A stretch of DNA of 64,000 bases from DATCLS01 sp036563805 (GTDB taxonomy: Bacteria > Actinomycetota > Acidimicrobiia > Acidimicrobiales > VFJN01), in NCBI GenBank assembly GCA_036563805.1, contig DATCLS010000053.1:1-64000 (forward strand), in the 5' to 3' direction. Both the position numbers and the translations under genes were made by a program. The notes beneath the pieces are model-generated. The model was given only the letters and a program-made list of their open reading frames with translations. It was not told where the DNA came from and did not search any database. Positions within the stretch are counted from its first letter, which is position 1; each line of letters opens with the position of its first letter. This document shows, piece after piece, positions 8,615 to 16,451 of the stretch.

Positions 8615-8941
8615 GTGAACCGCAGAACGAAGATCGCCGTGGCCGTCGCCGCCACGGTCGGCGTCGTGGGGCTGGGTGCCGGCGGCGCCCTCGCCGCCAC
8701 CAGCGGCGACGGCGACGAGGACCGCCAGCTCACCGGCCGGGACCGGGAGCGGGCGACGGCCGCCGCGCTGGAGCACACCGGTGGCGGCGAGGTGACCGAC
8801 GCCGAGCGCGACAACGACGAGAGCCCCTACGAGGTCGAGGTCCGGCTGGACGACGGCCGCGAGGTCGACGTCCACCTCGACGAGCAGTTCCGGGTGGTCG
8901 ACGTGCCCGACGACGACGCGGACGACGGGGACGACGACTGA
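8615..8941 (+). CDS. Exported PepSY-domain protein
   Basis: GTG 8615 follows a perfect AGGAGG (8605-8610). The 108-residue product has a signal peptide (KIAVAVAATVGVVGLGAGGALAA), then one PepSY unit: RATAAALEHTGGGEV followed by YEVEVRLDDGREVDVHLDE and FRVVDV. The C-terminus is a run of aspartates. PepSY proteins act outside the membrane and are often targets or modulators of two-component systems and proteases. Here the promoter carries four 11-bp-phased repeats suited to an OmpR-type regulator, which supports such control, although no regulator is adjacent. Confidence 0.8.
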   Translation: MNRRTKIAVAVAATVGVVGLGAGGALAATSGDGDEDRQLTGRDRERATAAALEHTGGGEVTDAERDNDESPYEVEVRLDDGREVDVHLDEQFRVVDVPDDDADDGDDD

Positions 8942-9022
8942 CGTCGTGGTCGACGACGTGCCCGACGTCGCGTCCGCCCGCACGGTGCCCCGGGCCCCGG
9001 TCCACCGGCGCGTCCCGGCTCG

Positions 9023-9043
9023 GCCCGGGCGCCGGGCCCGGGC
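9023..9043 (+). terminator. Strong hairpin between convergent PepSY and amidase genes
   Basis: GCCCGGGC (9023-9030) pairs with GCCCGGGC (9036-9043) around a 5-nt loop. There is no T-tract. Both neighbouring genes converge here, so it can serve both strands. Confidence 0.5.
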
Positions 9044-9081
9044 GGGGCAGGCGGGGGCCGGTGGGGTGACGCCGGGAGGCG

Positions 9082-10485
9082 TCAGGCCAGGGCGCCGGCG
9101 ACCGCCGCCCCCACGGCCAGGGCGGCGGCGTCGGAGGCCGCGGTGACCTGGAGCCCGACCGGCAGACCGTCGGTGGGCACCGGCACCGTGAGCACCGGGA
9201 GCCGAGCCACGTTGGCCAGCCGGGTCTCGGCCACGAGGCGGCGGGGGAGCGCGTCGTCGGTCCGGGCGGCCTCGACCGCCGGCGCCACCACCGGGACCGT
9301 CGGTCCCACGACCGCGTCGACGGCCCCCAGCGCCCGGCGGACCTGGGCGGCCAGGCCGGCGCCCGCCGACCGGGCCCGCCGGTAGTCCGCTTCGGCGATG
9401 GCGGCGCCCACCCGGAACCGCTCGGCCACCGGGGCGCCCACCAGGGCGGCGGCGGGGCCGGCCAGCAGGGCCCGGTGCACGGCGGCGGCCTCGGCGAACA
9501 TGATCGTCGTCGACACGTCGAGGATCTCGGACCGGTCGGGCCAGCCGGCCACGTCGACCAGCTCGCAGCCGGCAGCGGCCAGGCGGCGCAGGGCCGCGTC
9601 CACCGCGGTGGCCACCGGGTCGTCGGCGGCGGCCAGCGCGCCGGCCTCGACCCCGAGGCGCAGGCCGGCGCGCGGGCGGTCGGGCGGCGGGGGCTCGCCG
9701 GTGACCGCCGTGTGGGCGGCGGCCACCCCGGCCACCGAGGGCGCCAGGAAGCCGACCTGGTCGAGCGTGGGGGCGAGGGGGAGCACGCCGGCGAGCGGGT
9801 AGGGCGCCGCCGGCTTGAACCCGACGACGCCGCACAGCGCGGCGGGGATGCGCACCGAGCCGCCGGTGTCGGTGCCCACGGCCAGGTCACAAGTGCCGTC
9901 GGCCACCGCCACGGCCGAGCCCGAGCTCGACCCGCCGGGGATGCGGGCGGGGTCGCCGGGGTCGCGGCGCCCGCGGGGGAGCGGCGGGAACCCGACCTCG
10001 TCGTTGATGCCGGTGACGCCGAAGGCCAGCTCGTGGAGCGCCACCGTGCCGGCCACCACCGCCCCCGCCCGGCGCAGGGCGGCCACGACCGGGGCGTCGG
10101 CGGGCTCGGGCGGAGCGTCGGCCCGGACCCGGGACCCGGCCCCCAGCGGCAGGCCGGCGACCGCCACCAGGTCCTTGACCGCCACCACCACCCTGTCGAG
10201 AGGGCCGGCGGGGCGGCCGCCGGGCCCCGCTGCCGTGACGGCGTCGGGGCACTCGCGCACCCAGGCGCCGCCCTCGGCCACCGGGCGGCGGCGGGCGGCG
10301 TCCCGGGCCAGGCGGGCGGTCAGGTCGGCGGTGGCCGCGTCGCGGGCGGCCGGGTCGCTGGTCGCCGGGGTGCCGGGCGGTACGGGCGCCCGCTCGGCCC
10401 GGGCGCCGGCGGGGCCCGGGGCGGCGGTCACCGGCTCGTCGGGGGCCGGGGCGGCGGGCAGGTCGCTGGGGGCCTCGATCTGCAC
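9082..10485 (-). CDS. Amidase-signature family hydrolase
   Basis: The Ser-cisSer-Lys catalytic triad of the amidase signature family is visible: Lys in VVAVKDLVAV, the cis-serine in the Gly/Ser loop PGGSSSGSAVAVA, and the nucleophile in GTDTGGSVRIPAALCGVVGFKP. GTG 10485 gives 467 residues and has TACGTT 7 nt upstream (minus strand 10498-10493), a leaderless start. The longer option at 10524 would put its start codon inside the SoxR box. The amide substrate is not predictable. It is not GatA by context, since no gatB or gatC is nearby. It is divergent from soxR, so it may be a SoxR target. Confidence 0.85.
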   Translation of the reverse strand: MQIEAPSDLPAAPAPDEPVTAAPGPAGARAERAPVPPGTPATSDPAARDAATADLTARLARDAARRRPVAEGGAWVRECPDAVTAAGPGGRPAGPLDRVVVAVKDLVAVAGLPLGAGSRVRADAPPEPADAPVVAALRRAGAVVAGTVALHELAFGVTGINDEVGFPPLPRGRRDPGDPARIPGGSSSGSAVAVADGTCDLAVGTDTGGSVRIPAALCGVVGFKPAAPYPLAGVLPLAPTLDQVGFLAPSVAGVAAAHTAVTGEPPPPDRPRAGLRLGVEAGALAAADDPVATAVDAALRRLAAAGCELVDVAGWPDRSEILDVSTTIMFAEAAAVHRALLAGPAAALVGAPVAERFRVGAAIAEADYRRARSAGAGLAAQVRRALGAVDAVVGPTVPVVAPAVEAARTDDALPRRLVAETRLANVARLPVLTVPVPTDGLPVGLQVTAASDAAALAVGAAVAGALA

Positions 10486-10518
10486 GGCGCCGAACGTAGC
10501 GGACGGCCGGTCCCTGCC

Positions 10519-10536
10519 GTTCACGTTAACTTCAGG
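10519..10536 (+). promoter_or_regulatory. SoxR-type operator (sox box)
   Basis: The plus strand reads GTTCACGTTAACTTCAGG, so its complement is CCTGAAGTTAACGTGAAC. This is close to the known sox box, with the central AAGTTAAC palindrome intact. It overlaps the probable soxR -10 (TAACTT, 10527-10532) and ends 2 nt before the soxR ATG, which suggests autorepression. Confidence 0.7.
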
Positions 10537-10538
10537 GT

Positions 10539-10979
10539 ATGGAGGACGAGCTGACGATCGGCGCGCTGAGCGAGCGGACCGGCGTCGCCCCGTCGGCGCT
10601 GCGCTACTACGAGGCCGAGGGTCTCATCCACGCCGAACGGTCGCCCGGCGGGCAGCGCCGCTACGCTCGCGCCACGCTCCGGCGGGTGTCGTTCATCCGC
10701 ATCGCCCAGCACGTGGGGCTGAGCCTGGACGAGATCCGCGAGGCGCTCGCCTCCCTGCCCGACAACCGCACCCCCAACGAGGAGGACTGGGCCCGGCTCT
10801 CGGCCTCCTGGCGGCCCCGGCTCGACGCCCAGATCGCCATGCTCGAGCGGCTGCGCGACCGCCTCGACGGGTGCATCGGCTGCGGGTGCCTGTCGCTGCG
10901 GTACTGCCGGCTGCTCAACCCGGGCGACCACGTGGCCGAGCGGGGGCCGGGTCCGCGCTACGTGATCGACGAGGACTGA
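10539..10979 (+). CDS. soxR: Redox-sensing MerR-family regulator SoxR
   Basis: The 146-residue protein starts with a MerR winged helix (LTIGALSERTGVAPSALRYYEAEGLI), has a dimerisation helix, and carries the SoxR [2Fe-2S] cluster cysteines C112, C115, C117 and C123 in GCIGCGCLSLRYC. SoxR senses redox-active compounds by oxidation of the cluster and activates target promoters. ATG 10539 is leaderless, 6 nt after TAACTT, and a sox box lies directly upstream. In Actinobacteria SoxR typically controls a few export or detoxification genes. The divergent amidase is the only adjacent candidate. The 3' end overlaps the convergent glycosyltransferase by 65 bp. Confidence 0.92.
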   Translation: MEDELTIGALSERTGVAPSALRYYEAEGLIHAERSPGGQRRYARATLRRVSFIRIAQHVGLSLDEIREALASLPDNRTPNEEDWARLSASWRPRLDAQIAMLERLRDRLDGCIGCGCLSLRYCRLLNPGDHVAERGPGPRYVIDED

Positions 10980-11679
10980 GGCGGCCGGCGGGCGTGGACG
11001 GCGGGGCTGGCGGCCTGGGCGAATGCCGGGCGAGCACCCGGCGCATGTCGCGGACGGCCCGGGCGGTGCCCCGCACCGTGCCGGTCACCTTCGAGCGCCC
11101 CCGCCGCCGGGCGTAGGGCACCGGCACCTCGGCGATGCGCCACGAGGCCGCCGCCGCCCGCAGCACCATCTCCAGTGGCCAGCCGAACCGGCGGTCAGCG
11201 AGGCCGAGAGCGAGCAGCGGCTCGCGGCGGGCGGCCCGCATGGGGCCGAGGTCGGTGAGCGGGGCGCCGGTCAGCCGGCGGAGGCGGGCGGCGAGGTAGC
11301 GGTTGGCGGCGCGGGCGTGGCCGGGCCAGGCGCCCGGGTCGGTGGGCCGGCGGGCGCCGAGGACGAGGTCGGCCTCGCCGGCATCGAGCCGAGCCACCAG
11401 CCGGGGCAGGTCGGCCGGGTCGAGCGAGGCGTCGGCGTCGCAGAAGGCGACGACCGGGGCGTCGGCGGCGGCCAGGCCGGCGGCGCAGGCGGCGCCGAAG
11501 CCCCGCTGGGGCTCGGCCACCACGGAGGCGCCATGGGCGCGGGCCACGGCGGCTGACCCGTCGACCGACCCGTTGTCGACCACGATCGCCCGGTAGCCGG
11601 TGGGGATGCGGCCGAGGACCCAGGGCAGGGCTTCGGCCTCGTCCAGGACGGGGAGCACGACGTCGACGGCGGCGGTCAT
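10915..11679 (-). CDS. Family 2 glycosyltransferase (dolichyl/polyprenyl-phosphate mannosyltransferase type)
   Basis: The 254-residue GT-A enzyme starts VDVVLPVLDEAEAL, has the nucleotide-sugar motif IVVDNGSVDGS, and the metal-binding D-x-D equivalent FCDADASLDP. There is no C-terminal membrane pair, so it is soluble or peripheral. Such enzymes move a sugar from a nucleotide donor to a polyprenyl phosphate, which would feed the GT-C membrane transferase encoded divergently next to it. ATG 11679 was chosen because TACGGT lies 6 nt upstream on the minus strand (11691-11686). The upstream region carries the shared motif at 11704. The last 65 bp overlap convergent soxR. Confidence 0.85.
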   Translation of the reverse strand: MTAAVDVVLPVLDEAEALPWVLGRIPTGYRAIVVDNGSVDGSAAVARAHGASVVAEPQRGFGAACAAGLAAADAPVVAFCDADASLDPADLPRLVARLDAGEADLVLGARRPTDPGAWPGHARAANRYLAARLRRLTGAPLTDLGPMRAARREPLLALGLADRRFGWPLEMVLRAAAASWRIAEVPVPYARRRGRSKVTGTVRGTARAVRDMRRVLARHSPRPPAPPSTPAGRLSPRRSRSADPAPARPRGRPG

Positions 11680-11703
11680 GGAGCGACCGTACGGCGCCGG
11701 TCC

Positions 11704-11725
11704 CTTACGGAGTGCGAAACATCCG
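11704..11725. promoter_or_regulatory. Copy 1 of a shared 22-bp motif in a divergent promoter
   Basis: The plus strand reads CTTACG-GA-GTGCGAAACA followed by TCCG. A nearly identical copy (18 of 22 positions) lies at 16384-16405. It is 12 bp upstream of the -10 of the glycosyltransferase (minus strand, TACGGT 11691-11686). It is also 39 bp from GTGCGAAAC to the -10 of the GT-C gene (TACGTT 11760-11765). Confidence 0.6.
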
Positions 11726-11771
11726 CCCCGCACCCCCGCTCCGTCACCCCGACCCCCAATACGTTCCGCCC

Positions 11772-13340
11772 GTGCCCACCCGCCGCCCTGCGATCCCCGC
11801 CATCACCCCGACCCCCATCGCCCCGGCGCCCGCCCTCGGGCGTCCCCGCTCCCCGGCCGGCGCCTCGGGGACCGGGGTCGGGCCCGGGGCGGTGGAAGGG
11901 GGGCCGGCGCCGCACGCCGGGGCCTGGCGGGTCGGGGTTGTGCTGTGGGTGGCGATCGTGGCGATCGGCGTCGGGTGGGGGACGGTCGGGGTGGCCGGTT
12001 CCGAGGTGGCGCTGCGGGCGGCCCCGCTCATGGGGCACTGGACCTGGCCGCAGCCCGGGCTCGGCCTCGTGCCGGCCGCCGGGATCGGGCTGGCGGTGGC
12101 GGGCCACGGGCCCCGGGTGGCGGCCCGGGTGCGGTGGGCGGCCGTCCCGGCGCTGACCGGGCTCACCGCCGCCACCTGGACCGCGGCGCTGGCGGCGTCC
12201 GGCGACTGGTCGGCGCTCACCGAGCCGCTCACCACCCGCCACGAGTACGAGCCGTTCGCAGCCGGCGTGGGCGGGCTCGGCCCGTTCCTGGCCACCTACG
12301 TCGATCGGCTCCCCACCTATCCGATCCACGTGCAGGGACACCCTCCCGGTCCGGTCGTCCTGGCCTGGGCGCTGGACCGGGTCGGCCTCGGCGGCGCCGG
12401 CTGGCTGGCGGCGGTGGCCATCGCTGCCTGGGGCGCGGCCGCCGGCGCGGCGTCGGTCGCGGCCCGGGCGGTGGCCGGCGAGCGGGCGGCGCGGCGGGCG
12501 GCGCCGGCCCTCGCCGTCTTGCCGGCGGCGGTGTGGGCGGGCACGTCGGTCGACCCGGTGGTCGCGGCGCTGGTCGCCGTCGGCGCCGCCGCCCTGGCGG
12601 CGGCCGGCCGGCGGCGGTCGGTCCGGGGTGCCGGCGCCGGCGGGGCGGTGCTCGGGGTGGCCCTGCTGTGCAGCTACGGCGCTCTGCCGCTGCTCCTCGT
12701 GGCTGCCGCCGCGCTGGCCGCCACCACCGCCGGCGCCGGGCCGGGCACCCGCGCCCGGCTGGCGCTGGGTGCTGCGGGGACGACGGGGGCGCTCCTGCTC
12801 GCCGTCGGCGCCGCCGGGTTCTGGTGGCCGGACGGCCTGGCCGCCACCCGCGCCGCCTACTGGCGCGGCGTGGCCGCCGACCGCCCCGGGCTCTACCTCA
12901 CGCTCGCCGGCAACCCGGCCGCCCTGGCGCTCGCCGTCGGGCCCGCTACCTTCGCCGGCGTCGTCGCCATCGCCCCGGGCCGTGCTCTTCGAGACGCCGA
13001 CGGCGTGGTCCCGCTGACTGGGGGCTCGGCCGGCGTCGGTGGCCGGGTCGGGCGCTGGCTCCTGCCGGCCAGCGCGGGCCGCGCCGCCCGGCCCGCCTCC
13101 GGGCGGCGGCGCCGACGGCTGGCGCCGGTGCCGGGCGGGTCGTGGGTCCTGCCAGCAGCGGCGCTGGTGGCCCTGGCCGCGGCCGACCTGTCGCAGCTGT
13201 CCCGGGGCGAGGTGGAGCGGATCTGGCTCCCGTACTTCCCGTGGCTCGCCCTCGCCGCCCCGGGCGACCGGCGCGGTTGGCTGGCCGTCCAGGTGGCGCT
13301 CGCCCTCGTCCTGCAGTCCGTCCTCGACTCGCCCTGGTAG
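11772..13340 (+). CDS. Polytopic membrane protein, probable GT-C glycosyltransferase
   Basis: The chain has 522 residues, with a Pro/Ala-rich cytoplasmic start and about 10-12 hydrophobic segments. HPPGPVVLAWALD in an extracytoplasmic loop and the late motif LSRGEVERIWLPYFPWLAL are typical of the actinobacterial GT-C (mannosyl/arabinosyltransferase-like) membrane enzymes, which use polyprenyl-phosphate sugars outside the membrane. GTG 11772 is leaderless (TACGTT 11760-11765, 6 nt gap). An earlier in-frame GTG at 11712 lies inside the shared motif and was rejected. The epimerase gene follows 15 bp later. The acceptor is unknown. Confidence 0.7.
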   Translation: MPTRRPAIPAITPTPIAPAPALGRPRSPAGASGTGVGPGAVEGGPAPHAGAWRVGVVLWVAIVAIGVGWGTVGVAGSEVALRAAPLMGHWTWPQPGLGLVPAAGIGLAVAGHGPRVAARVRWAAVPALTGLTAATWTAALAASGDWSALTEPLTTRHEYEPFAAGVGGLGPFLATYVDRLPTYPIHVQGHPPGPVVLAWALDRVGLGGAGWLAAVAIAAWGAAAGAASVAARAVAGERAARRAAPALAVLPAAVWAGTSVDPVVAALVAVGAAALAAAGRRRSVRGAGAGGAVLGVALLCSYGALPLLLVAAAALAATTAGAGPGTRARLALGAAGTTGALLLAVGAAGFWWPDGLAATRAAYWRGVAADRPGLYLTLAGNPAALALAVGPATFAGVVAIAPGRALRDADGVVPLTGGSAGVGGRVGRWLLPASAGRAARPASGRRRRRLAPVPGGSWVLPAAALVALAAADLSQLSRGEVERIWLPYFPWLALAAPGDRRGWLAVQVALALVLQSVLDSPW

Positions 13341-13355
13341 GGCCCGGAGGTCGCC

Positions 13356-14432
13356 ATGTCCCTGCGCATCCTCGTCACCGGCGGCGCCGGCTTCGTCGGC
13401 TCCCACGTCGTCGACCTCCTCGTCCACGGCGGCCACGAGGTGGTCGTGCTCGACTCGCTGGCCGCCCACGGCGGGAAGCGCCCGCCGTGGGTCCCGCCCG
13501 AGGCCGAGCTGGTGGTCGCCGACGTGCGCGACCCCGAGGCGTGGGTCCGGGCGGCCCGCGGCGCGGACGCCGTCTGCCACCAGGCGGCCCGGGTGGGCCT
13601 GGGCGTCGCCTTCGGCGACGTCCGTCGCTACGTCAGCGACAACGACTGTGGGACGGCCGCCGGCCTGTGGGCGCTGCACGAGATCGGGTTCCGGGGCCGG
13701 CTCGTCCTGGCGTCGAGCATGGTCGTCTACGGCGAGGGGCGGTACCGGTGCGAGCGGCACGGCGACGTGCGGCCGGGGCCGCGGTCCCGCGCCGACCTCG
13801 ACGCCGGCCGCTACGACCCACCGTGCCCGCAGTGCGGCCGCCCGGTGGCCTGGGCGCCGGTGAGCGAGGACGCCCCGACCGACCCCCGCAACGTCTACGC
13901 GGCCACCAAGCTCCACCAGGAGCACCTGTGCGCCGCCTTCGGCCGGGAGCACGGCGTGCCGGTGGCCGCCCTGCGCTACCACAACGTCTACGGGCCCCGG
14001 ATGCCCCGCGACACGCCGTACGCCGGCGTCGCCGCCATCTTCCGGTCGGCGGTGGCGCAGGGCGAGCCGCCCCGGGTGCTCGAGGACGGGCGGCAGACCC
14101 GCGACTTCGTCCACGTGCGCGACGTGGCCCGGGCCAACGTGCTGGCGCTGACCGCCCCCGAGCCGGTGACCGGGCCGCTCAACGTCGCCTCCGGCCGGCC
14201 GCGGACGGTGCTCGACCTGGCTCGAGCCGTCACCGCCGGCACCGGGCTCGAGCCGCAGGTCGTGGGCGGCGGGCGCCTCGGCGACGTCCGCCACGTCGTG
14301 GCCAGCGCAGAACGGGCGGCGGCCCGGCTCGGCTTCCGCGCCCAGGAGCCCTTCGCCCCGGCCGAGCTGGCACCGCAGGACGACCCGGCCGTGCTGCCGA
14401 CCGGCCCCCGGCCCACGGGCGCCCCGGCCTGA
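13356..14432 (+). CDS. NAD-dependent epimerase/dehydratase with a CxxH...CxxC insertion
   Basis: This 358-residue extended SDR has the Rossmann motif VTGGAGFVGSHVVD and the active-site Y181-x3-K185 (VYAATK) with Ser at 120/121. It is likely to interconvert or dehydrate a nucleotide sugar. Unlike ordinary epimerases it carries an insertion at about 128-165 with C132, H135, C157 and C160 (YRCERHG and CPQCG), which looks like a zinc-binding knob. The gene follows the GT-C gene by 15 bp, so the sugar it makes probably feeds this locus. It converges with the histidine kinase gene (30 bp gap). The sugar is not predictable. Confidence 0.85.
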   Translation: MSLRILVTGGAGFVGSHVVDLLVHGGHEVVVLDSLAAHGGKRPPWVPPEAELVVADVRDPEAWVRAARGADAVCHQAARVGLGVAFGDVRRYVSDNDCGTAAGLWALHEIGFRGRLVLASSMVVYGEGRYRCERHGDVRPGPRSRADLDAGRYDPPCPQCGRPVAWAPVSEDAPTDPRNVYAATKLHQEHLCAAFGREHGVPVAALRYHNVYGPRMPRDTPYAGVAAIFRSAVAQGEPPRVLEDGRQTRDFVHVRDVARANVLALTAPEPVTGPLNVASGRPRTVLDLARAVTAGTGLEPQVVGGGRLGDVRHVVASAERAAARLGFRAQEPFAPAELAPQDDPAVLPTGPRPTGAPA

Positions 14433-14462
14433 CCCCGGTTGGCGGTCGGCTCGGCCGGGGGC

Positions 14463-15536
14463 TCAGGCCAGCGGCAGCCGCACCACGAACCGGCAGCCGC
14501 CGGACTCGTTGCGCACGGCGATGTCGCCCCGGTGGGCCTCGACGAAGCCGCGGGCGATGGCGAGGCCCAGGCCCGCCCCGCCGGCGGCGCCGGGTGTGCG
14601 AGCCGGGTCGCCCCGGTAGGCCAGGTCGAACACCCGGTCGAGGTCGTCGGCGGGGATGCCCCCGCACCGGTCGCGCACCGACACCTCGGCCTGCCCGTCC
14701 ACGCGCCCGACCACCACCTCGACGTCGCCGCCGGGCGGGGTGTGCCGGATGGCGTTGTCGAGCAGGTTGCGGACGACCCGGGTGAGCTCGGGCGCGGAGC
14801 CGGCCACGGCCAGCGACCGGGCCCCGTCGTCGAGCTGCCCGTCGAGCCGGACGCCCTTGGCCTCCGCCAGCGGGGCGGCCGACGCCACCGCGTCCGACAC
14901 CACCTCGCCGATCGGCACCCGCACGAGCGTGAGCGCCAGCGCGTCCGCCTCGATGCGCGACAGCTCGAACAGGTCGTCGACCAGGCGGGCCAGCCGGTCG
15001 GCCTCGGTGACGAGCCGCTCGTGGTAGCGGTGGACCTCGGCGGGGTCGGCCACCACGCCGTCGTCCAGCGCCTCGACCATGGCCCGGATGCCGGCGATCG
15101 GCGTCCGCAGGTCGTGGCTGACCCAGGCCACCAGCTCCCGGCGGCTGGACTCCAGCGCCCGCTCACGGGCGGTCATCTCGGCCACCCGCCGCCGGGCCAG
15201 GTCCAGTTCGGCCGCCAAGGCGAGGCCACCGAGCACGCCGGCCGTCCCGGCGCCGGCCACCACGACGACGAGCGCGGAGAGGTCGTGGCTCGACACGAAC
15301 ATCGCCCGGGCGGCCGCCAGCGCCCCCAGCGCCACGGCGACGACCGGGATGAGGGCGACGACCACCGGGCTGCGCGACCGGCGCAGCACCCCCCGCCCCA
15401 GGGCGTAGGCGGCCAGCGCCACCCCGAAGCTGGAGGCGATGAGCACGACGGCGTCGTCGGCCGGGATGCCCACGGCCGCCGCCACCGCCACGGCGACGGC
15501 CAGGCCGCCGGCGACGACCAGCGCCGGGCGCCTCAC
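14463..15536 (-). CDS. Sensor histidine kinase of the locus
   Basis: GTG 15536 overlaps the response regulator stop by 3 bases (GTGA), giving 357 residues. Four or five N-terminal membrane helices (about 5-110) have almost no extracellular loop. The HisKA helix has H141 in VSHDLRTPIAG, then the N box NLLDNAIRHTPPG and the G boxes VRDRCGGIP and GGAGLGLAIARGF. The G1 box has Cys where most kinases have Gly, a variant I associate with an actinobacterial subfamily. With no sensor domain it probably senses through the membrane or a partner. It is the partner of the regulator just upstream and sits inside the glycan/redox locus. Confidence 0.9.
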   Translation of the reverse strand: MRRPALVVAGGLAVAVAVAAAVGIPADDAVVLIASSFGVALAAYALGRGVLRRSRSPVVVALIPVVAVALGALAAARAMFVSSHDLSALVVVVAGAGTAGVLGGLALAAELDLARRRVAEMTARERALESSRRELVAWVSHDLRTPIAGIRAMVEALDDGVVADPAEVHRYHERLVTEADRLARLVDDLFELSRIEADALALTLVRVPIGEVVSDAVASAAPLAEAKGVRLDGQLDDGARSLAVAGSAPELTRVVRNLLDNAIRHTPPGGDVEVVVGRVDGQAEVSVRDRCGGIPADDLDRVFDLAYRGDPARTPGAAGGAGLGLAIARGFVEAHRGDIAVRNESGGCRFVVRLPLA

Positions 15537-16348
15537 GCCGGGCCCTCCGGGCCGGCGCCCCCGGCCGGATCGGTGCCCGGCGGGCCGCCCTCCGACCCGG
15601 CGCCGGGCGATCCGACGCCGCCCCCGGCGCCCTCCGGGCCCGCGCCCCCGACCCCCTCCCACCGGTAGCCGACGCCCCACACGGTGGCGATGCGGACCGG
15701 GTTGGCCGGGTCGGGCTCGATCTTCTCCCGCAGCCGGCGGACGTGCACGGTCACCGTGGATGTGTCGCCGTAGCGGTAGCCCCACACCTGCTCGAGGATC
15801 TCTTCGCGCCGGAAGGCCTGGCGGGGATGCCGCACCAGGAACGCCAACAGCTCGAACTCCCGGGCCGTGAGCCCGACCACCGCGCCGCCCAAGCGGGCCT
15901 GGCGGGCGGCCACGTCGACCTCCAGGTCGCCGTCCCGGTACACGGGCGCGGCGCCGGGGGCGACGGCGAGCGGGCCCCGGGCCCGGCGCAGCACGGCCCG
16001 GATCCGCGCCACCAGCTCCTTCGTCGAGAACGGCTTCGCCACGTAGTCGTCGGCGCCCAGGTCGAGGCCGACGATGCGGTCGCTCTCCTGCCCCCGGGCG
16101 GTCAGGATCACGATGGGCACCGGCGCCAGCGCCCGCACCCGCCGGCAGATCTCGAGTCCGTCGACGCCGGGCAGCATCAGGTCGAGGACGACGAGGTCGG
16201 GCGGCTCGGCCAGCACCCGGTCGAGCGCCGTGCGCCCGTCGGCCACCGTCTCGGCCACGAACCCCTCACGCTCGAGGTAGCGCGCCACGACCTCGGACAC
16301 GGTGGTGTCGTCGTCGACCACCAGGACGCGGGGCGGGGCCTCGATCAC
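15533..16348 (-). CDS. OmpR/PhoB-family response regulator of the locus
   Basis: The 271-residue protein has a receiver domain with the acidic pair D12-D13, phosphoacceptor D56 (VVLDLMLPG) and the conserved lysine in YVAKPFSTKEL. A winged-helix DNA-binding domain follows (LTAREFELLAFLVRHP, TVTVHVRRLREKIE, IATVWGVGYRW). The last 40 residues are a Gly/Pro-rich tail with no known function. GTG 16348 is leaderless: TACGCT lies 7 nt upstream on the minus strand (16361-16356). The shared motif at 16384 lies 22 bp upstream of that -10, consistent with autoregulation. Confidence 0.92.
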   Translation of the reverse strand: MIEAPPRVLVVDDDTTVSEVVARYLEREGFVAETVADGRTALDRVLAEPPDLVVLDLMLPGVDGLEICRRVRALAPVPIVILTARGQESDRIVGLDLGADDYVAKPFSTKELVARIRAVLRRARGPLAVAPGAAPVYRDGDLEVDVAARQARLGGAVVGLTAREFELLAFLVRHPRQAFRREEILEQVWGYRYGDTSTVTVHVRRLREKIEPDPANPVRIATVWGVGYRWEGVGGAGPEGAGGGVGSPGAGSEGGPPGTDPAGGAGPEGPA

Positions 16349-16383
16349 CCGTGCGAGCGTACGGGCCGGGGCGCCGCCGGACG

Positions 16384-16405
16384 CTTACGAGGTGCGAAAC
16401 ACTCG
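16384..16405. promoter_or_regulatory. Copy 2 of the shared 22-bp motif in a divergent promoter
   Basis: The plus strand reads CTTACG-AG-GTGCGAAACA followed by CTCG. Compared with copy 1 at 11704, the gap to the minus-strand -10 is 22 bp instead of 12, one helical turn more. The gap from GTGCGAAAC to the plus-strand -10 (TACACC, 16439-16444) is 38 bp instead of 39. The likely binder is the response regulator encoded next to it. Confidence 0.6.
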
Positions 16406-16451
16406 GCGCCGCCGGGCGGGCGGGCCGGCGTCCCGGCGTACACCGTCGGCC

